Positions 26,704 to 34,933 of a stretch of DNA of 64,000 bases are shown one piece after another. Position 1 is the stretch's first letter. Every line of letters starts with the position of its first letter. Origin of the DNA: JAMZMI01 sp964353015 (GTDB lineage Bacteria; Bacteroidota; Bacteroidia; Cytophagales; Cyclobacteriaceae). The stretch lies in contig CAYGUA010000026.1 in assembly GCA_964353015.1 (NCBI GenBank), forward strand, positions 1-64,000, given 5' to 3'. Made by a program: the position numbers and the translations under genes. Below the pieces are notes generated by a model. The model was not told the origin of the DNA, searched no databases, and saw only the letters and a list, made by a program, of their open reading frames with translations.

Positions 26704-27136
26704 CCTACCCACATTTGATTTAAGACTAAAGGAGGAAGAGGGTAATCAATACATATTTGATATTGTCCGTAAGAAATTCCTAGTGTTAACTCCTGAAGAA
26801 TGGGTTCGGCAAAATTTCATTCACCTGCTCATCAATAATCTAGGTTATCCCAGATCTTTGATCAAAATGGAATTTCCACTTACCTATTTTAAATCCGGCA
26901 AAAGAAGTGACATTATCGTACTTAAACGAGACATGAATCCTTTTATATTGATTGAATGTAAAGCCTTCAATGTGAAATTAGATGAGCAGACATTGAAGCA
27001 GGCTTCTGTTTATAATAAAATACTGAACGCGGATTTTCTAGCAGTAACGAATGGAATGAAGCATTTTATTTGGGAATTTAAAGGTGAGAATTATCTTCCG
27101 TTGAAACAATTCCCACCCTATCCAAATGAATTATAA
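26690..27136 (+). CDS. Stand-alone HsdR-N-like PD-(D/E)XK nuclease domain protein
   Basis: A 148-residue protein made only of the N-terminal nuclease domain of type I restriction enzyme R subunits (HSDR_N_2 type). The catalytic pattern is complete: D74 in KRSDIIVL and E89-x-K91 in LIECKAF. No helicase, methylase or specificity subunit is encoded nearby, so this is not a restriction system. Stand-alone copies are common in Bacteroidota and their job is unknown; a role in DNA repair or cleavage of damaged DNA is a guess. It overlaps the UMF1 gene by 14 bp and converges with alanine dehydrogenase, with ends overlapping by 6 bp. Confidence 0.85.
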   Translation: MQKLNLPTFDLRLKEEEGNQYIFDIVRKKFLVLTPEEWVRQNFIHLLINNLGYPRSLIKMEFPLTYFKSGKRSDIIVLKRDMNPFILIECKAFNVKLDEQTLKQASVYNKILNADFLAVTNGMKHFIWEFKGENYLPLKQFPPYPNEL

Positions 27137-28243
27137 AAAATGTTCTACATCAGTATAATCTAGGCCGAACGCATCAGCTACGCTTTTATAGACAATCTCC
27201 CCTTCTATCACATTTAGACCTAATTTAAGATCTTTGTTGTCGATACAAGCTTTTTTCCAGCCTTTATTCGCCAATTGGATGGCATAAGGCAAGGTAGCAT
27301 TGGTCAATGCCAATGTCGATGTGTAAGGAACAGCTCCTGGCATGTTTGCAACACAATAATGCACCACATCATCAATCACATAAGTTGGATTTTCGTGTGT
27401 AGTTGGCTTACAAGTTTCAATACATCCTCCCTGATCCACTGCAACATCTACGAGTACAGTACCCGGACGCATCTCTTTCAACATATCTCTTGTAATCAAG
27501 TGAGGCGCTTTGGCGCCAGGTATAAGCACCGCACCAATGATCAAATCATGTGTACCAATTAGTTCTCTGATATTGTATTCATTAGACATGAAAGTGTTGA
27601 CATTGGCGGGCATCACATCATCTAAATATCTTAATCTTGGAAGGTTCACATCAAGTATGGTCACATTAGCTCCAAAGCCTGCAGCTATCTTGGCTGCATT
27701 TGTGCCAACAACCCCACCACCTAAAATCATAACTTTCGCAGGACGAACACCAGGTACTCCACCTAATAAAATGCCACGGCCTCCACTTGGTTTTTCCAAA
27801 TATTTTGCTCCCTCCTGCACCGCCATTCTTCCAGCTACTTCAGACATTGGAACTAGTAAAGGCAAGGATCTATCCGCTTTCTCAACAGTCTCGTAAGCCA
27901 GGCAAGTTGCGCCTGATTTAATCATTGCTTTTGTGAGTGGTTCATATGAAGCAAAGTGGAAATAGGTAAATAACAATTGATCCTTTTTGATCAATCCATA
28001 TTCGCTTTCAATTGGTTCTTTTACCTTGATGATCATCTCAGCAATATCATAAATCGCCTCAATCGTGTCCAGTATCTTGGCACCTGCGGTTATGTATTCT
28101 TCGTCAATAAATCCGCTCCCCACTCCAGCAGTTGATTGTACATAAACATCGTGACCATTCTTCTTCAATTCCTGAACTCCGGCAGGTGTTAAGGCTACAC
28201 GATTCTCGTTATTCTTTATTTCCTTAGGTACTCCTATGATCAT
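27131..28243 (-). CDS. ald: Alanine dehydrogenase
   Basis: A 370-residue enzyme that interconverts L-alanine and pyruvate plus ammonia with NAD+. The N-terminal IGVPKEIKNNENRVALTPAG, the substrate-binding KVKEP and HFA segments, and the Rossmann motif LGGGVVGTNAAKIAAG (about 172-187) followed by an acidic residue (TILD) are those of alanine dehydrogenase, as is the length. Conserved ends include NMPGAVPYTSTLALTNATLP. It is a single gene. A Bacteroidota-type -7 element (TATCTTTG on the minus strand, 28274-28281) lies about 31 bp upstream of the start. Confidence 0.96.
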   Translation of the reverse strand: MIIGVPKEIKNNENRVALTPAGVQELKKNGHDVYVQSTAGVGSGFIDEEYITAGAKILDTIEAIYDIAEMIIKVKEPIESEYGLIKKDQLLFTYFHFASYEPLTKAMIKSGATCLAYETVEKADRSLPLLVPMSEVAGRMAVQEGAKYLEKPSGGRGILLGGVPGVRPAKVMILGGGVVGTNAAKIAAGFGANVTILDVNLPRLRYLDDVMPANVNTFMSNEYNIRELIGTHDLIIGAVLIPGAKAPHLITRDMLKEMRPGTVLVDVAVDQGGCIETCKPTTHENPTYVIDDVVHYCVANMPGAVPYTSTLALTNATLPYAIQLANKGWKKACIDNKDLKLGLNVIEGEIVYKSVADAFGLDYTDVEHFL

Positions 28244-28273
28244 GATTCCTGTGTTTTGGGGTTAAATATTTCA

Positions 28274-28310
28274 CAAAGATATATGCCTAAATACCTAAAA
28301 AAATGATGCC
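28274..28310 (-). promoter_or_regulatory. Predicted Bacteroidota promoter of ald
   Basis: On the minus strand TATCTTTG (plus 28274-28281) matches the -7 consensus TAnnTTTG exactly. About 20 bp upstream is a T-rich block resembling the -33 TTTG but lacking the final G. It would give a leader of about 25 nt before the ald start. Confidence 0.45.
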
Positions 28311-28519
28311 TATAAAATTCAATAGATGCTAAAAACACTTCTTTGTAAGGCAGTTGTTTTATTTTGTTTTGTTCATTCTTTTCAAAATATTCTTTTTTAA
28401 AAAACCTTCTCTATCTTCCTGAAAACCAATTAAATGGAGATGTGAAAATCAAAATGTCTTTGAAATGCGTATATTCGCAAAGCAATTAATCCAACACATC
28501 AAGGCTAACAACTATCTAA

Positions 28520-30925
28520 ATGCGTTCAGCGAAGACTAAAGATCAGGCTCTTTTAAAAACAAGTGAAATCCTCTCGGATTATTCCCTTGCTGTAGAAAGT
28601 CGCGAAATGAGTCTTATCGGCCGTAAAGAAGTCTTCATGGGTAAGGCCAAGTTCGGGATATTTGGTGATGGTAAGGAAATGGCACAAATCGCCATGGCAC
28701 GAGCTTTTAAAAACGGAGATTTTAGATCAGGATATTACAGGGATCAAACTTTTATGATGGCAATTGGGCAGCTGACCGGAGAACAATTTTTTGCTCAACT
28801 CTATGCCCATACCAATGTAGAAAAAGAACCTGCTTCTGCCGGCAGAATGATGAATGGCCATTTCGGCACAAGATCACTCAATGAGAAAGGTGATTGGAAA
28901 ACGCTGACCGATATGAAGAATTCCAGTTCTGACGTATCCTGCACGGCGGCTCAGATTCCACGTTTAGTTGGCTTGGCTTATGCTTCAAAACTTTATCGTA
29001 ATAATCAGGCATTGAATGATCTGAAAGATTTTTCAATAAATGGAAATGAAGTCGCATTTGGCACAATTGGTAACGCTTCCACTTCAGAAGGTCATTTCTT
29101 TGAAGCCATCAATGCTGCTGGTGTGCTACAAATTCCGATGCTTTTGTCTGTTTGGGACGATGGATATGGCATCTCGGTTCCCAATAAATATCACACTACC
29201 AAAGAAAGCATCTCAGAAGCGCTACAGGGTTTCAAGCGAACCTCTGAAAAAAGGGGAATTGAAATTTTCAAAGTAAAAGGATGGGATTACCCAGCTCTAC
29301 TAGAAACATATAAATTGGCAGCTGCTTTGAGCAGAACTGAACATGTTCCTTGTTTGGTTCATGTCGAAGAAATGACACAACCTCAAGGGCATTCAACTTC
29401 TGGTTCGCACGAAAGATACAAGCCAAAAGAAAGACTCCTCTGGGAAAAAGAATTTGATTGTATCAAAAAAACCAGGGAATGGATTTTAACCAATGAACTA
29501 GCTACAGTGAATGAGTTAGAACTTTTGGAGAAAGAAGCCAAAACCAAAGCCAAAAAGGCACGAGAATCTGCTTGGAAAGCATATTCAGAAAGCATCAAAC
29601 AAGATCTCAACGAAGCATTAGAGTTGTTATCGCGTGTTGCATTGGTTTTTGAAAATAAAAGAGAACTTACAGTAATTAAAAACGAGCTAAAAAGTGTTCT
29701 CACACCAGCAAAGGCAGATATTATGCGTGCTACACGCAAAAGTCTTCGCCTGTTAAGAAATGAATCTGGTCCGGATAAGGAAAATCTCATCCAATGGATC
29801 AATAGGATTCAGGAAAAATATTCTGAAGAATACAATTCAATGCTCATCACAGAAGGTGAGCACAGTCCGTTAAATGTTTCGGAGGTAAAACCAGAATACA
29901 ACGAAAACTCCAAATTAGTAGATGGGCGTGAAATCGTGCAAGCTTGCTTCGACTCGCTATTCGAACGTGACCCAAGGGTTTTTGCTATTGGTGAGGATGT
30001 AGGCAAAATTGGAGATGTAAATCAGGGTTTTGCAGGATTGCAGGAAAAATTTGGTGAAATCCGAATTACGGATACAGGAATACGAGAATCCACAATCATC
30101 GGACAGGGTATTGGAGCAGCTTTGCGTGGCTTAAGACCCATTACAGAAATCCAATATCTTGATTATTTGATTTACACCATCCAAACACTTTCTGATGATT
30201 TGGCATGCCTGCATTATAGAATGAAAGGAGGACAAGTTGCGCCATTAATCATTCGAACTAGAGGACATAGATTGGAAGGTGTTTGGCACAGTGGATCACC
30301 TATGAGCATGATCTTAGGTACCCTTCGTGGAGTACATTTGTTGGTGCCGAGGAATCTGACTCAGGCTGCCGGATTTTATAACACCATAATGAAGGGAAAT
30401 GATCCCGCGTTGATCATCGAACCATTAAATGCATATAGGCTCAAAGAAAAAATGCCTGAGAACATTGGTGAGATATGTGTTCCCCTTGGATCTCCGGATA
30501 TTTTACGTCAAGGCGAAGATATTACGCTTGTGACTTACGGGTCTATGTGTAGAATAGTCATGGAAGCGGCACAGCAACTTAGTGAAGTTGGAATTTCTTG
30601 TGAGGTTATTGACGTACAGACACTCATGCCTTTTGATCTTCCCCGAACAATACTTGAATCACTAAAGAAGACAAATAGAATTGCATTCCTTGATGAAGAC
30701 GTTCCGGGAGGAGCTTCTGCTTATATGATGCAAAATGTATTGGAGAGAGATGGCGGATATCAATACCTCGATTCCAAGCCAATCACCATCACAAGTCAGG
30801 AGCATCGGCCAGCATACGGAACAGATGGGGACTATTTCTCAAAGCCAAATATTGAAGACGTATTTGAGAAGGTTTACTCAATATTCACCGAAGTGAACCC
30901 TGAACACTACAAAAAACTTTATTGA
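28520..30925 (+). CDS. Fused 2-oxoacid dehydrogenase E1 (alpha-beta), branched-chain type
   Basis: An 801-residue thiamine-diphosphate enzyme in which E1-alpha (about 1-400) and E1-beta (about 465-801) are joined in one chain, an arrangement frequent in Bacteroidota. The alpha part has the thiamine-diphosphate region FGTIGNASTSEGHFFEAINAA and VWDDGYGISVP; the beta part has AIGEDVGKIGDVNQGF, the interface region TDTGIRESTIIGQGIGAALR, and the H-containing LIIRTRGHRLEG. It decarboxylates branched-chain 2-oxoacids and passes the acyl group to the lipoyl E2; the products feed iso-fatty acid synthesis. Around residues 320-400 is a charged coiled linker. E2 and E3 are not in this window. The start is an ATG; the end converges with a lipoprotein gene, 2 bp apart. 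Confidence 0.92.
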   Translation: MRSAKTKDQALLKTSEILSDYSLAVESREMSLIGRKEVFMGKAKFGIFGDGKEMAQIAMARAFKNGDFRSGYYRDQTFMMAIGQLTGEQFFAQLYAHTNVEKEPASAGRMMNGHFGTRSLNEKGDWKTLTDMKNSSSDVSCTAAQIPRLVGLAYASKLYRNNQALNDLKDFSINGNEVAFGTIGNASTSEGHFFEAINAAGVLQIPMLLSVWDDGYGISVPNKYHTTKESISEALQGFKRTSEKRGIEIFKVKGWDYPALLETYKLAAALSRTEHVPCLVHVEEMTQPQGHSTSGSHERYKPKERLLWEKEFDCIKKTREWILTNELATVNELELLEKEAKTKAKKARESAWKAYSESIKQDLNEALELLSRVALVFENKRELTVIKNELKSVLTPAKADIMRATRKSLRLLRNESGPDKENLIQWINRIQEKYSEEYNSMLITEGEHSPLNVSEVKPEYNENSKLVDGREIVQACFDSLFERDPRVFAIGEDVGKIGDVNQGFAGLQEKFGEIRITDTGIRESTIIGQGIGAALRGLRPITEIQYLDYLIYTIQTLSDDLACLHYRMKGGQVAPLIIRTRGHRLEGVWHSGSPMSMILGTLRGVHLLVPRNLTQAAGFYNTIMKGNDPALIIEPLNAYRLKEKMPENIGEICVPLGSPDILRQGEDITLVTYGSMCRIVMEAAQQLSEVGISCEVIDVQTLMPFDLPRTILESLKKTNRIAFLDEDVPGGASAYMMQNVLERDGGYQYLDSKPITITSQEHRPAYGTDGDYFSKPNIEDVFEKVYSIFTEVNPEHYKKLY

Positions 30926-30927
30926 TT

Positions 30928-31677
30928 TTATTTAGCAATATCTCCTAACAAAAAATCTGGAGTATCCACAATATTGCTTTGATTTAGTTGCCTATCGTAA
31001 ATGTAAAATTGCAACTTAAAGGTATCTGATGCCAAAAAAGGAACAATTCCATTTGAGAGGTAAGTATAGGTGATGTTGCCCACCGTAGGTTCTCCAAATT
31101 TATCGTAATCAAATATGGGGATTCTCAAATTTTCAACAACTTCATTACAATCAGTGATACCAAATTCCTGAGCTATGCTGGTTTCATAATATGAGCCATT
31201 TCTCTTTTTGAAAAATTTCAAATACATATTACTATGGTATTCATTTCTGAACACGTAAAAGGTATCTGGTAAATCCTTTTCAAAATAATAATCATAACAG
31301 TTAAAAGCTGGTCGGTTATCCGTTTCACTAAACAAATATCCATATCCACGCTCATCAACAGCATAAAAAGGAGGTTTAGATACAGTATCAGAAAGAGTTA
31401 CATTTTCATAATTCGCAATGGCACTATCATAATAAATAATGTAGAAAAATGGATGATAGGGACTATAAGTCTCATCATCTTGCAAACCTATGTCACCATC
31501 TCCATCTTCAAAATCAAAAGTAAGTTTTAGAGAATCAGCACCATTGTCGACATCTACGAATTCAAGTCTTTTAAATTTGATTTTTGGAATTTCAGATATT
31601 TCATCAGGCTCAAGACAGCTTGTCATAAGTGCCAATGAAATTAGAAATACTGATATTTGCGAAGTGAATTTTTTCAT
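30928..31677 (-). CDS. Hypothetical lipoprotein, 249 residues
   Basis: The ATG at 31677 gives a signal peptide ending in LMTSC (C19) and then a soluble beta-rich domain. A DFEDGDGDIGLQDD segment near residue 55 looks like a calcium-binding acidic loop. The family is common in Cytophagales but has no known role. It should be anchored in the outer membrane on the periplasmic side, or exposed outside. It is divergent from the LuxE-like gene by 50 bp; the minus strand there holds TACTTTTG (TAnnTTTG-type) about 17 bp before the start. No operon partner. Confidence 0.78.
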   Translation of the reverse strand: MKKFTSQISVFLISLALMTSCLEPDEISEIPKIKFKRLEFVDVDNGADSLKLTFDFEDGDGDIGLQDDETYSPYHPFFYIIYYDSAIANYENVTLSDTVSKPPFYAVDERGYGYLFSETDNRPAFNCYDYYFEKDLPDTFYVFRNEYHSNMYLKFFKKRNGSYYETSIAQEFGITDCNEVVENLRIPIFDYDKFGEPTVGNITYTYLSNGIVPFLASDTFKLQFYIYDRQLNQSNIVDTPDFLLGDIAK

Positions 31678-31727
31678 TTTACCTATTACAAAAGTATTAC
31701 TCTTTTCCCTTATCTGGGTATATAACA

Positions 31728-32705
31728 ATGTTGGACATTAAAAATTTCAAAAAATTACTTTTTTCACTCAATCCATCGGATTTTGATCAGCAGTGTCTTG
31801 AAGTTTTTGAATATCAATGGTCATTCAATGAGCTATACCAAAATTTTTGCTCTCGGTTGGGAAGGACACCTGCAAATGTCAAAAAGTTGTCAGATATACC
31901 TTTTCTTCCTATTGGTTTTTTCAAATCATACGTCATCAAAACTGGATTTTGGAGTGAAGAGAAAATATATCAGAGCAGTGGCACAACAATTGGCACGAGA
32001 AGCAAGCATTATGTCAGATCTAACAATGACTATCTTGATTTGGCAAAAAAATCATTTGAAGATATTTATGGGCCCTTAGAAGATTATCAACTTTATGCTC
32101 TTTTACCATCCTATTTGGAACAGGGAGACTCTTCATTGATCAGTATGGTTGATCATTTCATGAAATACACGAAACCAGCCAGTAGCTATTTTTTAAAGAA
32201 TCATGAAGATTTATTTAAAGCATTGAATGCACTTCCTGATGAAAAAATCTGTCTTTTCGGGGTAACATATGCGTTACTAGATTTTGCTGACAAGTATGAC
32301 ATAAACTTGAAAAATGTGATGGTGATGGAAACTGGCGGCATGAAAGGAAGACGAAATGAAATCATAAGAGCAGATTTACATGAATATCTCCTTAAAAAAT
32401 TAAAACCAGCAAGTATTCACTCTGAATATGGAATGACTGAATTGACATCACAGGCGTATTCCAACGGGGAGCTATTTACTTTCCCTACTTGGGCCCAAGT
32501 CATGATAAGAGATATAAATGATCCATTTTCGTATTTAAACGTGGGTGAAACAGGCGGCATCAATATAATTGACCTTGGAAATATTCATTCTTGCGCATTT
32601 ATTGAAACCATGGATCTAGGTAAAAAGCATCAAAATGAACAATTTGAAGTATTAGGAAGATATGATAATTCAGACATCAGAGGCTGTAACCTGATGGTAT
32701 CCTAG
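31728..32705 (+). CDS. LuxE/PaaK-type acyl-protein synthetase
   Basis: A 325-residue adenylate-forming enzyme of the LuxE (acyl-protein synthetase) group. Recognisable are FLPIGFFKSY near residue 60, the phosphate-binding loop YQSSGTTIGTRSKHY near 83, VMETGGMKGRR near 203, and HSEYGMTELTSQAY near 234, the last being the adenylate-forming A5-type motif. In luminous bacteria LuxE activates fatty acids with ATP for reduction by LuxC, but no LuxC, LuxD or luciferase genes are here. A plausible job is activating an acyl group for a cell-envelope lipid or surface sugar. The start ATG lies 50 bp from the divergent lipoprotein gene. Confidence 0.88.
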   Translation: MLDIKNFKKLLFSLNPSDFDQQCLEVFEYQWSFNELYQNFCSRLGRTPANVKKLSDIPFLPIGFFKSYVIKTGFWSEEKIYQSSGTTIGTRSKHYVRSNNDYLDLAKKSFEDIYGPLEDYQLYALLPSYLEQGDSSLISMVDHFMKYTKPASSYFLKNHEDLFKALNALPDEKICLFGVTYALLDFADKYDINLKNVMVMETGGMKGRRNEIIRADLHEYLLKKLKPASIHSEYGMTELTSQAYSNGELFTFPTWAQVMIRDINDPFSYLNVGETGGINIIDLGNIHSCAFIETMDLGKKHQNEQFEVLGRYDNSDIRGCNLMVS

Positions 32706-32734
32706 CAATAATTTGGAATTTTAACGGCCTTTTT

Positions 32735-32766
32735 TTTGTATAGATAGAAAACAAATCATATTTTTG
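32735..32766 (+). promoter_or_regulatory. Predicted Bacteroidota promoter of the 41-residue lipoprotein gene
   Basis: TTTG at 32735-32738, a 20-bp spacer and TATTTTTG at 32759-32766 match the -33 and -7 consensus (TTTG, TAnnTTTG) exactly. Transcription would begin near 32773, about 40 bp before the small gene. Confidence 0.6.
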
Positions 32767-32813
32767 AGAGAGGTAATAGGTAAGAATATAGTCTTATCAT
32801 AAACACACCGCAC

Positions 32814-32939
32814 ATGAAACTAAAAATAATAATCGTTGCTTTGGTAGTTGTTGGGCTTTCAGCTTGTACTCAAAAAACTTGTCCAACATACGCGAAATCT
32901 GACGTAAATAGCCCTACAAATACGATAGAGAAGGTTTAA
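32814..32939 (+). CDS. Small lipoprotein, 41 residues
   Basis: An ATG at 32814 opens a 41-residue product MKLKIIIVALVVVGLSACTQ with a lipobox LSAC (C18). A short mature part of about 24 residues follows and includes TCPTYAKSD. The CPTYAK segment is reminiscent of tiny lipoproteins seen elsewhere in Cytophagales (from memory, not checked). The upstream promoter match is the best in the window, which supports this as a real gene that ordinary callers miss. It ends 8 bp before the convergent NtrC-type gene. Function unknown; the free cysteine at residue 22 may bind metal or form a disulfide. Confidence 0.72.
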   Translation: MKLKIIIVALVVVGLSACTQKTCPTYAKSDVNSPTNTIEKV

Positions 32940-32947
32940 CTACCTTT

Positions 32948-34105
32948 TTATATCTCCACATACTTCTCAACATCCTGCACTGAAATCTCATTTTCAGACA
33001 TGATTACGAGTCTTTCCACGATATTTCTAAGCTCTCTTATATTTCCTGACCATTTGTAGGAAGAGAGTTGTTTTATTGCATCCTTACCTATTTTCTTCTT
33101 AGCTGTACCGTATTCTCCTGCTATTTGATTAAGAAAATGATCTACCAACATAGGTATGTCGCTAGATCTATCCCTAAGAGATGGCACGTGAATAATCATC
33201 ACACTCAGTCTGTGATAAAGATCTTCCCTGAAGGTACCTTTCTCGATTTCACTCTTTAAATCTTTATTAGTTGCTGCAAGCACTCTTACATCAACTTTTA
33301 TTGATTTCTCTCCACCAACTCTAGTAATGTTGTGCTCTTGTAGTGCCCGCAACACTTTTGCTTGCGCGGACAAACTCATATCCCCAATCTCATCCAAAAA
33401 AAGTGTACCTCCAGAAGCTTGCTCAAATTTTCCGAGTCGTTGTTTATGTGCAGAGGTGAATGAGCCCTTCTCATGTCCGAAAAGTTCACTTTCGATTAAT
33501 TCCGAAGGAATTGCAGCGCAGTTGACTTCAACAAGCTCTGAGCCACTTCTGTTGCTTTTCTCATGAAGCCATCTAGCTACCAATTCCTTGCCTGTCCCAT
33601 TTTCTCCAGTAATCAATACTCTGGCATCAGTTGGAGCCACCTTCTCAATAGTAGATTTGATATCAAGTATAGCTGCAGATTCTCCGATGATGTCATAAGC
33701 CTTATTAACCTTCTTCTTAAGCCTTTTTGTTTCAGTTTGAAGATTACTCTTATCGAGAGCATTTTTCACTGTGAGAAGCAACCGATTGAGGTCTGGTGGC
33801 TTTTGAATAAAATCATAGGCACCTTTTTTCGTGGCATCTACAGCCGTTTCAATCGTTCCATGAGCTGAAATCATGATAAACTGTGCCTCAATCTCTTTTT
33901 CTAAAGACTTTTCAAGCAACTCAATACCATCTAGCTTCGGCATTTGAATATCACAAAGAACCACATCGATCCCACCTTTAAGCAAAATCTCTAAAGCTGC
34001 CTCGCCATCGCCAGCCTCACTGATTCGGTATTTTTCGTATTCTAAAATCTCCTTTAGAGTTTCCCGAATACTTTTTTCGTCATCTACAATTAGAATATGT
34101 GCCAT
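32948..34105 (-). CDS. NtrC-type response regulator lacking a DNA-binding domain
   Basis: A 385-residue protein: receiver at 1-120 (acceptor D52 in LCDIQMP), then an AAA+ sigma-54-activator-like domain with Walker A GENGTGKE (167-174), Walker B LFLDEIGD (235-242) and NIRELRN (355-361). The sequence ends at KYVEI immediately after the AAA+ lid, so the Fis-type helix-turn-helix is missing; no frame downstream supplies it, since the next gene's end is 8 bp away. The sigma-54 contact loop GAFTGA is GSFTSA here (214-219), as in many Bacteroidota relatives. It may thus not work as a classical enhancer-binding activator. It starts 21 bp after the 3' end of RNase P RNA. Start chosen at MAHIL, discarding eight upstream residues. 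Confidence 0.92.
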   Translation of the reverse strand: MAHILIVDDEKSIRETLKEILEYEKYRISEAGDGEAALEILLKGGIDVVLCDIQMPKLDGIELLEKSLEKEIEAQFIMISAHGTIETAVDATKKGAYDFIQKPPDLNRLLLTVKNALDKSNLQTETKRLKKKVNKAYDIIGESAAILDIKSTIEKVAPTDARVLITGENGTGKELVARWLHEKSNRSGSELVEVNCAAIPSELIESELFGHEKGSFTSAHKQRLGKFEQASGGTLFLDEIGDMSLSAQAKVLRALQEHNITRVGGEKSIKVDVRVLAATNKDLKSEIEKGTFREDLYHRLSVMIIHVPSLRDRSSDIPMLVDHFLNQIAGEYGTAKKKIGKDAIKQLSSYKWSGNIRELRNIVERLVIMSENEISVQDVEKYVEI

Positions 34106-34126
34106 TGGATTTAAAAAAGAAAAAAA

Positions 34127-34480
34127 CAAGCCTATAAGCCGGGTTCTGTTTCACCGAAGTGAATCCTATCATTTATCTGGGACAACCATCACTGGTTGCC
34201 TCTATCAACCCACCCATTCTGTAATACGGACGAGCAGTCCTGTACAGAACCTATTTGGTCTTTCAGCGCGTAAGGTTTACCTAGACGCCTGATATCACTA
34301 CCAGACCGGTGGGCTCTTACCCCACCTTTTCACCCTTACCATACCGAAGCATGGCGGTATATCTCTGTGGCACTGTCTCCCCCATAAGAATCTTATAAAG
34401 ACTTCCCGTTAGGAAGTACGCTGCTCTATGCTGCCCGGACTTTCCTCCGTGAAAAATATGCACGGCGATAGGACGGCTTG
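34127..34480 (-). ncRNA. rnpB: RNase P RNA (type A)
   Basis: A 354-nt structured RNA. Reading the minus strand, it begins CAAGCCGTCCTATCGCC and contains the universal P4/CR-I segment GGAGGAAAGTCCGGGC, a GTAAGGGTGAAAAGGT-containing central region, the AGACCAAATAGG-type loops and the 3' CR-V stretch ending in GAACCCGGCTTATAGGCTTG. The first six bases (CAAGCC) pair with the last six (GGCTTG) to close helix P1, which fixes both ends. Right after comes a T-rich tract that can terminate transcription, then the NtrC-type gene. A -7-like box (TAGTTTTA) lies 5 bases upstream of the 5' end. RNase P matures tRNA 5' ends. Confidence 0.96.
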
Positions 34481-34498
34481 TTTTGTAAAACTATTAAT

Positions 34499-34897
34499 TT
34501 AAAAATTATCCTTTCCGGTAATTTTGAACTCCCAATCATCAGAAGTATTTGCTACCTCCAGAATCATTTCCTTCATGATAGCCTCACTGACACTATCATA
34601 AAAAAATGAAGCTTCTGCTTTGAGCAAATCATCATCAACAATAAAGCGAGTGTGCACAAACTCAGCACTTCCTTCCAAAACTGACTGATAGTCAATTGTC
34701 TCAGTGACATAACAAATCTTAGAAGTGATCTTTACAACCTCTTTGTTGAATTTCGGATGATCAATTATTCGTGCAATAACCGTTTGAAATCGGTCGTCTT
34801 TTAATGGCACAATAAATACAGAATGCTTTGGATCGTATTCAGTAAATTGTGCGTTGATCTCATTTGCCAATTTTTGGCTTAGTTGTGAAAAGTCCAT
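34499..34897 (-). CDS. Conserved hypothetical protein, 132 residues
   Basis: A small acidic cytosolic protein of alternating helices and strands, without signal or membrane helix. I do not recognise its family. Segments such as SVFIVPLKDDRFQTVIARI and AEFVHTRFIVDDDLLKAEASFF suggest an alpha/beta fold of the type III secretion chaperone-like or YbjN size class, but the link is weak. It lies between photolyase (36 bp upstream) and rnpB on the same strand and might share a transcript with phr. Its stop falls just upstream of the rnpB promoter region. Confidence 0.7.
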   Translation of the reverse strand: MDFSQLSQKLANEINAQFTEYDPKHSVFIVPLKDDRFQTVIARIIDHPKFNKEVVKITSKICYVTETIDYQSVLEGSAEFVHTRFIVDDDLLKAEASFFYDSVSEAIMKEMILEVANTSDDWEFKITGKDNF

Positions 34898-34933
34898 TTT
34901 TGTAAGTTATTCGGGAAAAATACTAAAAAAAAA

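Noticed and set aside
26690..27136. Restriction-modification system
   Set aside because: Only the HsdR N-terminal nuclease domain is present; no helicase, methylase or specificity gene is in the window.
27510..27896. 128-codon plus-strand frame inside alanine dehydrogenase
   Set aside because: Antisense shadow of a highly conserved gene; Pro-rich sequence with no family resemblance.
29383..29802. 139-codon minus-strand frame inside the fused E1 gene
   Set aside because: Ser/Leu-rich antisense shadow of the linker region; no signal or motif.
32940..32948. Missing Fis domain of the NtrC-type gene caused by a frameshift
   Set aside because: Only 8 bp separate its stop from the end of the convergent lipoprotein gene, so there is no room for a lost helix-turn-helix in any frame.
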